Source: Candidatus Dojkabacteria bacterium UBA2022 (lineage in GTDB: Bacteria; Patescibacteriota; Dojkabacteria; SC72). Taken from it: a stretch of 64,000 bases of DNA. The notes beneath the pieces were generated by a model that ran no database searches, was not told the DNA's origin, and saw nothing but the letters and a program-made list of their open reading frames with translations. Location: the NCBI GenBank assembly GCA_002335495.1, contig DDBW01000006.1, positions 1-64,000 on the forward strand, given 5' to 3'. The translations under genes were made by a program, and so were the position numbers. Below, in pieces: positions 8,125-16,747 of the stretch. Position 1 is the first letter of the stretch. Every line of letters begins with the position of its first letter.

Positions 8125-10001
8125 GCTTCTTTCTCAATCTCTAAATAAGCTTTGTAACCTTCTTCTATTATCTCTGAAACACTTTTGTTGTTTATAAGTG
8201 CAGATCTTATTGCTGCATTTACACCCATCAATAGCATAAATTTTCTATGTGAGATTACTTTCTCTTTTGCGTCTCTCAGCAGTTTCTCTCTAACTAGAGA
8301 AACACGCACTGTTTTTCGCGGATCTTCTTTTCTTCCGTCTGCTAAATTACTCTGAGCATACATACTGTCCGCGTAGTTTACTGCGTTTAGGTAATCCACA
8401 GGTTTGGTCCTAAATCTTGCAGTTCTTATTGCTCCTGATGGAGTTTCAATCTTTGCATCTGCTGTGTTCACTCTTAATGTTAGTGCTGATGTAAAAACTG
8501 CTCCTTTTAATTTTGTCGATACAAAGGAAGTTTGGTCGGGACCTTTTGAGACCAGGTTTGCATCCTCCTCATATGTTGTTTCAAGAACTTTTCTTGGGAT
8601 GGGATCGGTGTATGCAAACATAAAGCATCCGGTACTTATTCCTTTCTTTGATTGCTCAAACTCAAGTTTAAGTGTGTTTGCAGTTTCTGCAAGGGCCTGA
8701 TCTACGGGTATACTAAGGGATGTGAGTAATACTTCTTGAAATTCTTTTATAGAAGAAATCTTTTTGCTAGGAAGGTTTGATATCTTCTCGTCAATTACTC
8801 TTTTCAACTGATGGAGTTTAGCGGGAGCGACAACCCATGCGGTTTGTAATTCGGCTGGAGGGGCTTTTTCAGGATCTCCTTCTTTTCTTTCGAGGTTTGA
8901 AATAGTGCTATCGTCTGGGTCTACGCAAACATATCCTGATCTTTCGTTATTCACGACTTGCCATCCCAGATTGCTTGCAGCTGAAGCATATAGTTTAGGT
9001 TTAACTGACTTTCGCAGGTCGTTTCTAAATCTCTCTTCGAGTGGGGGGATTTTGTAGGGAACTCTTATATCTAAAATAGGTACTTTAATGCTTTTTTTAT
9101 ATGTGATTTCAGTCTCTCTGATTATTTCGGGAGGTCTAATTGGTCTATCCTCACTCTCAATATTACATTCTTCAAACATCTTTTCTGCAAAATCTACTCC
9201 GGGTCTCCCATTTATATTAAAGTGAGGGTGCATGAAAATTATTCGATCGACTTTTCCCTTTGCATTCTTTAAAATGACGATTCTTACTGCTGGCTGCTTT
9301 TCTGCAATCTCTTTATAATTTCGTGCTTTGTTAAGATCTAGATTCCCAACAACCATAACTTCGAAGGCTTTATTTTCTGATTTTGTTAGATCGGTTCTTA
9401 TACCTTGCATTTCTTCATCAGCCCTTTTTTGATGTTTTCCATCTGTAAATTTCACTCCTAACTCTACGAATTGTTTTTTTGTCTCATCATCTTTATGTTG
9501 CCCTAATATCTTTAACCATTTATCTCTGTACTTATCTGAATTCCTCTCCTCAAATGATCCCTCCATTTTATTTTGCTGATGAATTCTCCTTAGTCCTTGT
9601 TCATTCTCAGCTTTATACTTTTCGATTGCTATCGATAAATTTTTAACGAGTTCTTCCGGATCTACTTCACCAGCCACTGGGACATCTAAGTCCCAAACTC
9701 CAGCTTCACCACCTACATGCTCAGAAGGCTGCCCTTCCTTTTTTGCATATGCCGCCTCATAGGGAAACATCTCTTTAAAGGCATTTCTAGATGAACCAAC
9801 CCCTCCGGACATCTCTAATCCAACGTTTATTGCCTTTTCTTTAAATTTATTAGTTATTGTTACTCCATATCCTGCAGCTAAAGAAAGAGATGTGGCGACC
9901 ATTAAGCTCTTTTCAGCTTTTATACCCGGAACATCTAATGTCCCAGGTTGTGGTGGATGTCCAAATGAGCTATCTGCGCCACTTAAAAACGGAATCCTCA
10001 T
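8121..10001 (-). CDS. Large orphan protein, 626 residues
   Basis: I do not recognise this protein. It is long for this genome, hydrophilic and mostly helical by composition, with no transmembrane helix apart from a mildly hydrophobic stretch near residues 33-52 ('SLMVATSLSLAAGYGVTIT'). Near residues 220-260 it has a beta-alpha-beta-like segment ('FEVMVVGNLDLNKARN', 'VRIVILKNAKGKVDRIIFMHPHFN'). The basic C-terminus ends in a helical region rich in K and E. It follows the alpha/beta hydrolase gene on the same strand after one base, so the two form an operon under the MerR-type divergent promoter. Confidence 0.6.
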   Translation of the reverse strand: MRIPFLSGADSSFGHPPQPGTLDVPGIKAEKSLMVATSLSLAAGYGVTITNKFKEKAINVGLEMSGGVGSSRNAFKEMFPYEAAYAKKEGQPSEHVGGEAGVWDLDVPVAGEVDPEELVKNLSIAIEKYKAENEQGLRRIHQQNKMEGSFEERNSDKYRDKWLKILGQHKDDETKKQFVELGVKFTDGKHQKRADEEMQGIRTDLTKSENKAFEVMVVGNLDLNKARNYKEIAEKQPAVRIVILKNAKGKVDRIIFMHPHFNINGRPGVDFAEKMFEECNIESEDRPIRPPEIIRETEITYKKSIKVPILDIRVPYKIPPLEERFRNDLRKSVKPKLYASAASNLGWQVVNNERSGYVCVDPDDSTISNLERKEGDPEKAPPAELQTAWVVAPAKLHQLKRVIDEKISNLPSKKISSIKEFQEVLLTSLSIPVDQALAETANTLKLEFEQSKKGISTGCFMFAYTDPIPRKVLETTYEEDANLVSKGPDQTSFVSTKLKGAVFTSALTLRVNTADAKIETPSGAIRTARFRTKPVDYLNAVNYADSMYAQSNLADGRKEDPRKTVRVSLVREKLLRDAKEKVISHRKFMLLMGVNAAIRSALINNKSVSEIIEEGYKAYLEIEKEA

Positions 10002-10002
10002 T

Positions 10003-10779
10003 TTAAATCTCTCCTATTCTCTTAATTAAATCTACTAATGCCCTAATATTACTATCTATATTACCATCTCTTAAGAATGCATGGGGAACGGTATTTATTT
10101 CAATGTACTCACCTTTGTTCTTTTCAGGGGTATTATTATAGAAAGATTTAGTTGATTCTACGCTTATTCTTGTTAGTAATCCTTCATGATCAATCCCTCT
10201 AAATTCAGGATCAACATACTGATTACCTTTGGAGTTTCTGATTGTGAAAGGAGTCACATATACTTTGGTGTTTGAAGTAATACTTTTCATCAAAGACGAT
10301 AGAGTAGGAAATTGGGGCTTGTAGTCGTGGTTACCTGTCCACTCCCCATCCTTAGTTGATTGTCCTTCCTTTGTTACGTAGTAGTTGGCTGGATCTAAAT
10401 ATATAGCTTTGGAGATACGACTAGATACCAGGTCTAACAGGGCATATGTTGTTGGTATCGATCCCGCACTGGTGCATGCTAGAATGATTTCTGAAGTTCG
10501 ATATTTATTCGAGAAATATTTAATAACTTCAATTGCCTCATTGATAGCATACTTGTATTTCTCGTTTGCTCTAAAATCTCCTTCCATTGATGAATAATCG
10601 AAGGATACCAGAGGGCAAGAAATAGAATTGGCTAGTACTGTGTTAAATGGTATTAAATACTCTTTATCGTCGCCGTCTCCACCTATAAAAATCAATATTT
10701 TGTCAAAACTTTTATCCTCGTTATATAGATCGATTGCTATATTTTTATTTTCTCTACTTTTTATCGTAAATGTGTTCAT
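10003..10779 (-). CDS. Alpha/beta hydrolase-like protein
   Basis: 258 residues with an alpha/beta-hydrolase layout: an early strand and oxyanion-type loop 'KILIFIGGDGDDKEY', a nucleophile elbow near residue 100 ('ILACTSAGSIPTTYALL', serine in T-S-A-G-S, a variant of G-x-S-x-G), and a late His ('NTVPHAFLRDG') that fits the catalytic histidine. The substrate is unknown. It diverges from a MerR/TipA-type regulator across 77 bases containing a perfect palindrome, so it is the probable target of that regulator. The 626-residue orphan follows one base later. Confidence 0.7.
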   Translation of the reverse strand: MNTFTIKSRENKNIAIDLYNEDKSFDKILIFIGGDGDDKEYLIPFNTVLANSISCPLVSFDYSSMEGDFRANEKYKYAINEAIEVIKYFSNKYRTSEIILACTSAGSIPTTYALLDLVSSRISKAIYLDPANYYVTKEGQSTKDGEWTGNHDYKPQFPTLSSLMKSITSNTKVYVTPFTIRNSKGNQYVDPEFRGIDHEGLLTRISVESTKSFYNNTPEKNKGEYIEINTVPHAFLRDGNIDSNIRALVDLIKRIGEI

Positions 10780-10820
10780 AATATACAGAATATTACGTTA
10801 TTCTTCTTTAATCAATAATG

Positions 10821-10849
10821 TTGACTATTACGTAACGTAATAGTATAAC
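10821..10849 (+). promoter_or_regulatory. Promoter with palindromic operator between regulator and hydrolase
   Basis: TTGACT (10821-10826) and TATAAC (10844-10849) are separated by 17 bases. A perfect inverted repeat, TATTACGT-A-ACGTAATA (10826-10842), fills that spacer, and a half-site TATTACGTTA lies at 10791-10800 near the start of the divergent hydrolase gene. An operator inside the spacer is how MerR-family proteins bind. The ATG of the regulator is 7 bases after the -10 box, so the transcript should be leaderless and self-regulated. Confidence 0.75.
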
Positions 10850-10856
10850 CTCGGTT

Positions 10857-11600
10857 ATGTATTCAATTAAAGAATTTGCAAAATTAAATGGAGTTACAGT
10901 GAGAACTTTACAGTTCTACGACCGTATAGGCATTTTAAAAGCTAACTACGTTAATGAGAAACACTATCGATTCTATACTATAGATTCCATTGGCATTCTC
11001 AAACAAATTCTCGTTCTAAAGGAGATAGGCTTGAGTTTGAGGGAAATGAAGGATGTTATCGGAAACCAAGATAAGTTTAGGAAGGTAGTAGAAGAACGAA
11101 AGGAAAATATTGTTGAGAAGATTAGATTATTGAATCTCACCTTAAATGATTTGAATAAATTTTTAGAAACTAAAAGTATGAGTAGTTTTGATATTGAAGA
11201 GCAAATTGAAGAGATCGAGCAGAAACGCAATGAGATGGAAGCTCGTGATAGATGGGGGCATACTGATGCATACCGTCAATCTATGGAGAAGTACTCAAAA
11301 ATGAGCAAGTCTGATCTTGAAAGGATAAAAAAAGAAGGAAAGGAGATTATGGAGGATTTTGCAGCCTTAATGAGAGAAGGAATTTCTGTCGAGGATCCTA
11401 GGGTACAGGAATTGGTTGCTCAGTATCATAGGTTTATTGGTAACTTCTACGAGTGTGACTTAAATATCTTAGGGGAACTTGCTCGTATGTACACTGCAGA
11501 TTTCAGGTTCACACGCACCTTTGAAAAGATTCAGGAGGGGTTAGCAAAGTATATGTCCGAAGCAATTCTTTATTATGTACAAGTGAGGAGTAGTTTTTAG
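10857..11600 (+). CDS. MerR-family regulator with TipAS-like ligand domain
   Basis: 247 residues. Residues 1-70 are a MerR winged helix ('YSIKEFAKLNGVTVRTLQFYDRIGILKA' then 'RFYTIDSIGILKQILVLKEIGLSLREM'), and about 75-125 is the dimerisation coiled coil. The C-terminal ~120 residues match the TipAS fold: 'RDRWGHTDAYRQSMEKYSKMSKSDLERI' corresponds to the W-G-x-T-x-A-Y-x-x-S signature of the TipA drug-binding domain. TipAL-type proteins activate promoters when they bind drugs such as thiopeptides. Here the likely regulon is the gene itself plus the divergent hydrolase and orphan. The start is set by the -10 box 7 bases upstream. Confidence 0.88.
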   Translation: MYSIKEFAKLNGVTVRTLQFYDRIGILKANYVNEKHYRFYTIDSIGILKQILVLKEIGLSLREMKDVIGNQDKFRKVVEERKENIVEKIRLLNLTLNDLNKFLETKSMSSFDIEEQIEEIEQKRNEMEARDRWGHTDAYRQSMEKYSKMSKSDLERIKKEGKEIMEDFAALMREGISVEDPRVQELVAQYHRFIGNFYECDLNILGELARMYTADFRFTRTFEKIQEGLAKYMSEAILYYVQVRSSF

Positions 11601-11646
11601 AGTATAAATTTCATACAATGGATGAATAAGTTCATTATTATTTGAG

Positions 11647-12045
11647 ATGAAATATTCATTGCCTAAAAGTAAGAGTCCTGTTTGGTTTAGATTGTTGGCT
11701 TGGATTCTCCTTTTGAATTACTCACTTTTTATCCTTAGTAGAATCATCGTCGGTGGAAATTTAGATGGTAGAGTTTTATTCTCATTCTTGATTCTCTCTA
11801 TAGTTGTAACCCTTGTATATTTCTTAGGATATTTTGGAGCTAGAATCTGGGCATATACTTTTGCTTTTGCAAATATCTTTGCTCTTGGCTACTTAATGTA
11901 CTCGGTTATATTTAATGTAGCAGATGGATGGACTGATCTAGCTTCATTTATAGGAATGTTGTTCTGGCTTATTGCTGGATTTGTTCTTGGAGCTATTTTT
12001 CAGTTGGGAATCTTTATATATAGGAAGATTAGTTCAAAGAAGTAG
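11647..12045 (+). CDS. Four-helix integral membrane protein, unknown
   Basis: 132 residues with four hydrophobic helices (about 15-35, 42-62, 67-90, 100-125) and basic ends, typical of small uncharacterised inner-membrane proteins. I recognise no motif. It lies 46 bases after the TipA-type regulator and may be co-transcribed. Its end overlaps the convergent aldo/keto reductase-like gene by 17 bases. Confidence 0.6.
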   Translation: MKYSLPKSKSPVWFRLLAWILLLNYSLFILSRIIVGGNLDGRVLFSFLILSIVVTLVYFLGYFGARIWAYTFAFANIFALGYLMYSVIFNVADGWTDLASFIGMLFWLIAGFVLGAIFQLGIFIYRKISSKK

Positions 12046-12967
12046 CTGGATATAGGTCGTCAAATACATTCGAAAGTTTTGCGACATATAATCCATCATC
12101 TCTCTCAGAATCAAAGTTTTGCCAGTTTAGTAATGGCAAATCCCAAAGGGGAGCTGAGTCGTTAATAAGTTTGATATCTTCCTGTGACAGTGAGAACGAT
12201 AGCGAGTTGATATTTTCATCTATGTGATTAATCTGTCCGGCTTTCACAAGTGTTAAATGTCCTAGATCGTATAACCAGTTTAGGATGATCTGGTTTTGTG
12301 TTGCACCATACTTTTGTGAAAGCTCTACAAGTATTGGCCAATTTCGCAGAGCCGTTCTATTTCTTCTTAAACCTTGATAGATAATATGCTGAATGCCTAG
12401 CTCTTTACCTCTTTGAATAATGCCGAGCTCTTCGTATACTCTGATTTCAAAATTATGGCATATTTCGTGTAGTACAATTTTATCTTTAAATATTGAGTGG
12501 AAATAATTGAGTTGCTCGAGGTTGAAATTATTTAGGCCAAGTGTTTTCGCGTATCGTTTTTCAAAGATATATTCGATTAACTGAATTAAGCCTTCTCTTC
12601 CTAGTCTTCCTTCCATTGTGGATGAAACCATGAAAGTATCTACTTCTTTCCTTCCCATTATTTCTAAAAACTCAAAAAAGTTTTCAATAGCATCCTCTAC
12701 TGTTTGTGATTTTCCGGGATATGCACAGAACGTTAAGTATGTATCTGGGAATTCTTTTATAGCTTGTGCTAGAAGTTTAACTGCATTTCCGTTTGCGTAT
12801 GTCATATAACCGACTGCATAGTTAATTCCCTTGTTTAATGCATATTTCATACTTTCAATCTGGTCTTGATCTGTAATTCCCTTCTCTTTTAGAATTTCTT
12901 CCCCAAATCCAAAGGATCCGAGTCCAATTGGAAAGAGCTCTTTTCCGCTTATGTTGATACTATTCAT
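12029..12967 (-). CDS. Aldo/keto reductase-like protein with altered catalytic tetrad
   Basis: 312 residues with an AKR TIM-barrel pattern: 'LFPIGLGSFGFG' at the N-terminus, 'GINYAVGYMTYANGNAVKLLAQAI', 'YAKTLGLNNFNLEQL', and a C-terminal 'SFSLSQEDIKLIN'. AKRs reduce carbonyls with NADPH through an Asp-Tyr-Lys-His tetrad. Here the Tyr is kept (T-Y-A-N-G-N), but the Asp position in 'GINYAVGY', the Lys after the third strand ('LTFCAYPGK') and the His of the usual D-x-x-x-x-H ('DTFMVSST') look replaced. It is either non-reductase or uses different chemistry. It overlaps the convergent membrane gene and abuts the divergent NicO-family gene. Confidence 0.7.
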   Translation of the reverse strand: MNSINISGKELFPIGLGSFGFGEEILKEKGITDQDQIESMKYALNKGINYAVGYMTYANGNAVKLLAQAIKEFPDTYLTFCAYPGKSQTVEDAIENFFEFLEIMGRKEVDTFMVSSTMEGRLGREGLIQLIEYIFEKRYAKTLGLNNFNLEQLNYFHSIFKDKIVLHEICHNFEIRVYEELGIIQRGKELGIQHIIYQGLRRNRTALRNWPILVELSQKYGATQNQIILNWLYDLGHLTLVKAGQINHIDENINSLSFSLSQEDIKLINDSAPLWDLPLLNWQNFDSERDDGLYVAKLSNVFDDLYPATSLN

Positions 12968-12983
12968 TATGGTATATTTATAT

Positions 12984-14315
12984 ATGTTTTATTCAAGAGT
13001 TTACCACAGTATAGCTATTCTTGCGCTTCTCTTTTTTCTTTTAATTTCACCCTTGAAAGTTCTTGCCCACAGTGCGGATACTTCTACCTATGCAATAATT
13101 ACAATTCCTGAGAAAGCCGAGGAGTTGTTTAATGTATCTATTACAATTCCTGCTCCGTTACTTATGCTTGTTTTAGATGAGAAACTTGATACCCAGAACC
13201 CAGCAGAGGTTAAGTTTCAAAATTATAGGGAGGATATCTCAAACTATATATCAGATAATTTTAGAATCTTAAGTGGAGGAGAGTTATGTTCTGTCTCTGA
13301 AAATACGATTCCTGAACAGGATCAGAATAATGTGTTGTTTGGTACCGGTTTGATGGTTGAAAATAAATATAAGTGCGAAAAGGATGGTGAAGTTGTAATT
13401 GAAAATACTATGTTTGTGGATAGACTTCATCACACTAATTCGATTACCATCTACAAAGGCTCAACCGAAAACCTTTTGCAGGCCTCACTCCTTACTAAGG
13501 ACGTAACAAGTTTGCAGGTTGGTAATGCTGAAGTTAAGGAGGTAAAAAATGATAGTCAGAAAGCAGATTGGATTTCGAAGTTAACGTCTCAAATAGGGGA
13601 GGTCTCCCTTTTCCCATTGATGGGTATTGTATTTCTGCTTGGTCTACTTCACACCTTAGAGGCAGGGCATAGCAAAACAATCCTAGGTGGGATGTTGGTT
13701 GATAGAAAAGTGGATATCAAACAGGCGATGGGGTATATAACAATATTTACAGTGACTCATATCGCTGATATTGTTCTTATCGGTATCATTTTCTTAGTTG
13801 CAAATTCCTTTGTTGATGTGTATTCGCAACTCCCTTATCTTCAAATATTCTCCCTCTATGCTCTTATGTTTATCTCTTTCTATCTGTTATTGAAGGCGGT
13901 GGTGGAATTGATCAAAGAGGGTATTCATAAGTACCAGCATAAGCATAACCATGAGCATCACCACCATCATGAACATGATCATGAGCATGAGCATGAGCAC
14001 GGACATACTCATGCGGAGTATGATTCAAATACAAGTTTTGGAAAGCAGCTTCTAATGGGTTTTGTCGCCGGTCTAGCTCCTTGTCTATTTGGCTGGACTA
14101 TATTTATGGCTGTGCTTTCAACGAGAAATATATGGGCATTATTTCCAGTAATTATTTCTTTCGGACTTGGAATATTTCTTGCTCTTACAATATTTGCTTT
14201 GATAGTTCTTCGGCTTAAAAAGAGCGTACTTAAAGAAGGCAGTATTATTTCTCATCTTTCTCCAATACTTTCCTCTCTAATCCTCTTTATATACAGTTTA
14301 ACTCAGATACTATAG
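12984..14315 (+). CDS. NicO/RcnA-like nickel-cobalt exporter with His-rich loop
   Basis: About 443 residues from ATG 12984 (in-frame starts also exist at 12951 and 12969; a TATATT box ends 5 bases before 12984). An N-terminal signal peptide ('SIAILALLFFLLISPLKVLAHS') leads into a ~180-residue extracytoplasmic domain. Six or so membrane helices follow, with the NicO signatures 'LHTLEAGHSKTILGGMLV' and 'GFVAGLAPCLFGWTIF'. A cytosolic loop holds a run of about 20 histidines alternating with Glu and Asp. The family exports Ni2+/Co2+, with the His loop as metal buffer. The N-terminal domain is unusual for RcnA and may collect or sense the metal. Confidence 0.82.
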   Translation: MFYSRVYHSIAILALLFFLLISPLKVLAHSADTSTYAIITIPEKAEELFNVSITIPAPLLMLVLDEKLDTQNPAEVKFQNYREDISNYISDNFRILSGGELCSVSENTIPEQDQNNVLFGTGLMVENKYKCEKDGEVVIENTMFVDRLHHTNSITIYKGSTENLLQASLLTKDVTSLQVGNAEVKEVKNDSQKADWISKLTSQIGEVSLFPLMGIVFLLGLLHTLEAGHSKTILGGMLVDRKVDIKQAMGYITIFTVTHIADIVLIGIIFLVANSFVDVYSQLPYLQIFSLYALMFISFYLLLKAVVELIKEGIHKYQHKHNHEHHHHHEHDHEHEHEHGHTHAEYDSNTSFGKQLLMGFVAGLAPCLFGWTIFMAVLSTRNIWALFPVIISFGLGIFLALTIFALIVLRLKKSVLKEGSIISHLSPILSSLILFIYSLTQIL

Positions 14316-14734
14316 TGGAGGATTTGGTATTAGTCCGTCTTACCAATATAGAGTTTGATAAGGTTTTAAACATGGGGGTAGGGGAGGTATTTAATCATGT
14401 TAATTTGCTTCATGGGGCTACAATGATGAGGGTTGATTCAAGTAAATTTCAGTATGGTATTAGGATTGTTAAAAACGGTGTTTACGGCAATGGCGATGCA
14501 GTTAATACTCCCCCAGAACTCGATTACAGTAAACTAATTAAGTTGGAGTTATTAAATATTAAGGATGGGTTTGAGGTTAAAGGTAATTATGATTTTGAGA
14601 ACCTACTACTACATGACGATAGAGGAATCGTTGAATCATTGTATGCAAGGTACCATCCGGTTATAGGAATTACTAAAGGAGAGCTTTTAGATATGAAATT
14701 TTATGTAAGGAGGTTTAGAATACTAGCCTTTTAG
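14315..14734 (+). CDS. Hypothetical protein, 139 residues
   Basis: Begins with GTG sharing one base with the stop of the NicO-like exporter, so it is probably translationally coupled to it. The protein is soluble, mixed alpha/beta, Asp/Leu-rich, with no motif I recognise. The link to metal export is positional only. Its last 12 bases overlap the convergent gene. Confidence 0.5.
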   Translation: MEDLVLVRLTNIEFDKVLNMGVGEVFNHVNLLHGATMMRVDSSKFQYGIRIVKNGVYGNGDAVNTPPELDYSKLIKLELLNIKDGFEVKGNYDFENLLLHDDRGIVESLYARYHPVIGITKGELLDMKFYVRRFRILAF

Positions 14735-15100
14735 TGCCTCTTTAAATGCGGTTTGTATGGCTCCTTCTTCCTCTGGTGTTACAGGTTCAATACTTAATAG
14801 ATCAAACCATGTTTTACTATTCTCCCAATGTTCTTGAATCGTTGTTGCGAGTGTCCAAGCGTTCTCTCTGGCTCCCTTTGCAAACTCTCGGGCTCTTGTA
14901 TGTAAGCCTAAATCTTCAAATGAATATACCGTTTCATCCCTCATTATCACATTGAAAGATCTGGCAGTCGATATCTGTGTGTCACGTACTTTTGCCACTT
15001 CGTCATTACCATCAAACACAATATGACTTTTATCCTTATATCCATCGGCCCAAAAGGCTGACTCTTTCACATTTTTCAACTGGTAATTTGGACGCACCAT
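14723..15100 (-). CDS. Hypothetical protein, 125 residues
   Basis: A soluble protein with an N-terminal part rich in charged residues ('FDGNDEVAKVRDTQIS') and a C-terminal helix-rich part with several tryptophans ('ENAWTLATTIQEHWENSKTWFDLL'). No family recognised. It is convergent with and slightly overlapping the preceding gene. Confidence 0.5.
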   Translation of the reverse strand: MVRPNYQLKNVKESAFWADGYKDKSHIVFDGNDEVAKVRDTQISTARSFNVIMRDETVYSFEDLGLHTRAREFAKGARENAWTLATTIQEHWENSKTWFDLLSIEPVTPEEEGAIQTAFKEALKG

Positions 15101-15213
15101 ATTTAATATATCCTATAGTTAATTGTTTGATATTCTCTCATCCTAAACCTCTTTCTGTCAAATATATGGTGGTATAATAAATACAAAGGTTTAAATTTAT
15201 AATTTCTTCTCAT

Positions 15214-16194
15214 ATGAAAATCTCTTTAACTGAACTACAAGAATTAGTTAATAAAGCTCTTGTTAAATATGGATATAACGATGAAGAGGTGAAGGTGTTA
15301 AGTGAGATTTTAATGTATGCCCAGATGCGAGGAAATAATCAAGGAATAGTAAAGCTTATTGGAAATGGAATTCCAAAGAATATGAATGGGAAACCGTATG
15401 AAGTAGTTAAAGATACTCCAGTATCTGCTTTGGTTAATGGAAACTACACCCATGCAATGGTTGTTATGGATGCCATAACTGACCTTGCCATTGAAAAAGC
15501 TAAAGCATCGGGAATTGGAATTGTAGGGAATAATAATACTGCTGAGTCAACTGGAGCAATTGGCTACTATGCTTCAAAAATAGCAAAAGCTGGATTTATA
15601 GGTCTTGCATTCTCATCTGCACCTTTCCAAACTACTGCTCCTCACGGTTCTACGGAGGCTCTTTTTTGTACTAATCCTCTCGCATACGCAATTCCAATGG
15701 AAGATGGAGAGATAGTTTTTGATATGACAACCTCTGCTGTTGCATACTACGGCCTTATAGAAGCGAAAACACAGGGTACTCTTCTTGCTGATAATTATGG
15801 GTATGATGCTGATGGTAATGACACAAATGACCCTGTAAAGATAATGGGTGGAGCTATTAAAACAATGGCAGGCCATAAAGGTTCTGGTCTGGCACTTCTA
15901 GTTCAGGTTCTTGCTGGATCATTGGTAGGAGCAGAATCATTCAATTCAAGTAGCGACAATGGTGGAAATTTGGTTATTGCTATTGATCCTAACATTCTTT
16001 CTCAGAGTGATGATTTTAAAAAGGATGTTACAAATATTGTAAAGAGAATTAAGAGCTCAAAACCTGTAAATACTGAAAATGAGGTTATGTATCCAGGCGA
16101 AAGAGGGAATCAAGCTACAAAGAACGTTATAGACTCAGGATATATTGAAGTCGAAGATAATCTTCTTAATGAATTAAAGAAGGTAGTAGGGTAG
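15214..16194 (+). CDS. Ldh2-type (malate/lactate/ureidoglycolate) dehydrogenase-like protein lacking key histidines
   Basis: 326 residues with the Ldh_2 fold of NAD(P)-dependent 2-hydroxyacid dehydrogenases: the N-terminal helical part, 'VKDTPVSALVNGNYTHAMVVMDAITDLAIEKAKASGIGIVG', 'STEALFCTNPLAYAIPMEDGEIVFDMTTSAVAYY' and 'GHKGSGLALLVQVLAG'. In active members 'GHDSHG' near residue 45 and 'NHFG' near residue 115 carry catalytic histidines. Here these read 'GNNQG' and 'NNTAES', so normal hydride chemistry is doubtful. It is slightly short for the family (usually 330-360). It is monocistronic, with a TATAAT box 10 bases before ATG 15214. Confidence 0.75.
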   Translation: MKISLTELQELVNKALVKYGYNDEEVKVLSEILMYAQMRGNNQGIVKLIGNGIPKNMNGKPYEVVKDTPVSALVNGNYTHAMVVMDAITDLAIEKAKASGIGIVGNNNTAESTGAIGYYASKIAKAGFIGLAFSSAPFQTTAPHGSTEALFCTNPLAYAIPMEDGEIVFDMTTSAVAYYGLIEAKTQGTLLADNYGYDADGNDTNDPVKIMGGAIKTMAGHKGSGLALLVQVLAGSLVGAESFNSSSDNGGNLVIAIDPNILSQSDDFKKDVTNIVKRIKSSKPVNTENEVMYPGERGNQATKNVIDSGYIEVEDNLLNELKKVVG

Positions 16195-16272
16195 AGACGA
16201 AAAGGTAGATCTCACTCTTGTGTTTATAGTGTCCTGTAGTTTACTGCCATGTAGAGATATAATTGCATGCAC

Positions 16273-16661
16273 ATGATAGACGCATTGTTACAAAATCAAA
16301 ACATAATTGAAACCGCGGTAGAGGAATACCAGTTTTAATTGATACTGGGGAAAAATATGTTATTGGCCAAATTGCTCATGTTAATCACCTCTTCGCTGCT
16401 ATTGAATTGCCTAAAGGTCCTTCTTCCTCTGACTATGCAGATATACTTTCCAATACACTCTATGCACTCCCATTCAAATATAGGGGAGTACGAATGGATC
16501 AGTTATCAGATCACGCTTTAGATAATCTTTTTGCAGAACTCTTTGATAATCTTGACGATGATTTAAGAGTTGATTTACATAGTATTGCTTTTGATTTATC
16601 TACATCACCTGCAATATCGGATGGATATGCAAAACAGTTGGACAGAATTTTAAGTCTTTAA
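16273..16661 (+). pseudogene. Frameshifted hypothetical gene
   Basis: A TATAAT box (16258-16263) precedes ATG 16273, which opens a good frame that soon stops at 16336. From about 16311 another frame stays open to 16661 and reads as normal protein ('RGRGIPVLIDTGEKYVIGQIAHVNHLFAAIELPKGPSSSDYADIL' region and on). A single-base change near 16308-16317 would join them into one ~128-residue protein. That suggests either a real frameshift or a sequencing error. No family recognised; the C-terminal half is acidic and helical. Confidence 0.5.
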
Positions 16662-16747
16662 TAATTGCTTTCCCCCTACCTCCTTCACCAACACTTCACT
16701 CATAGTGATGTAGTATGAGCTATATTTAAATTAATTCATTTATTCTA

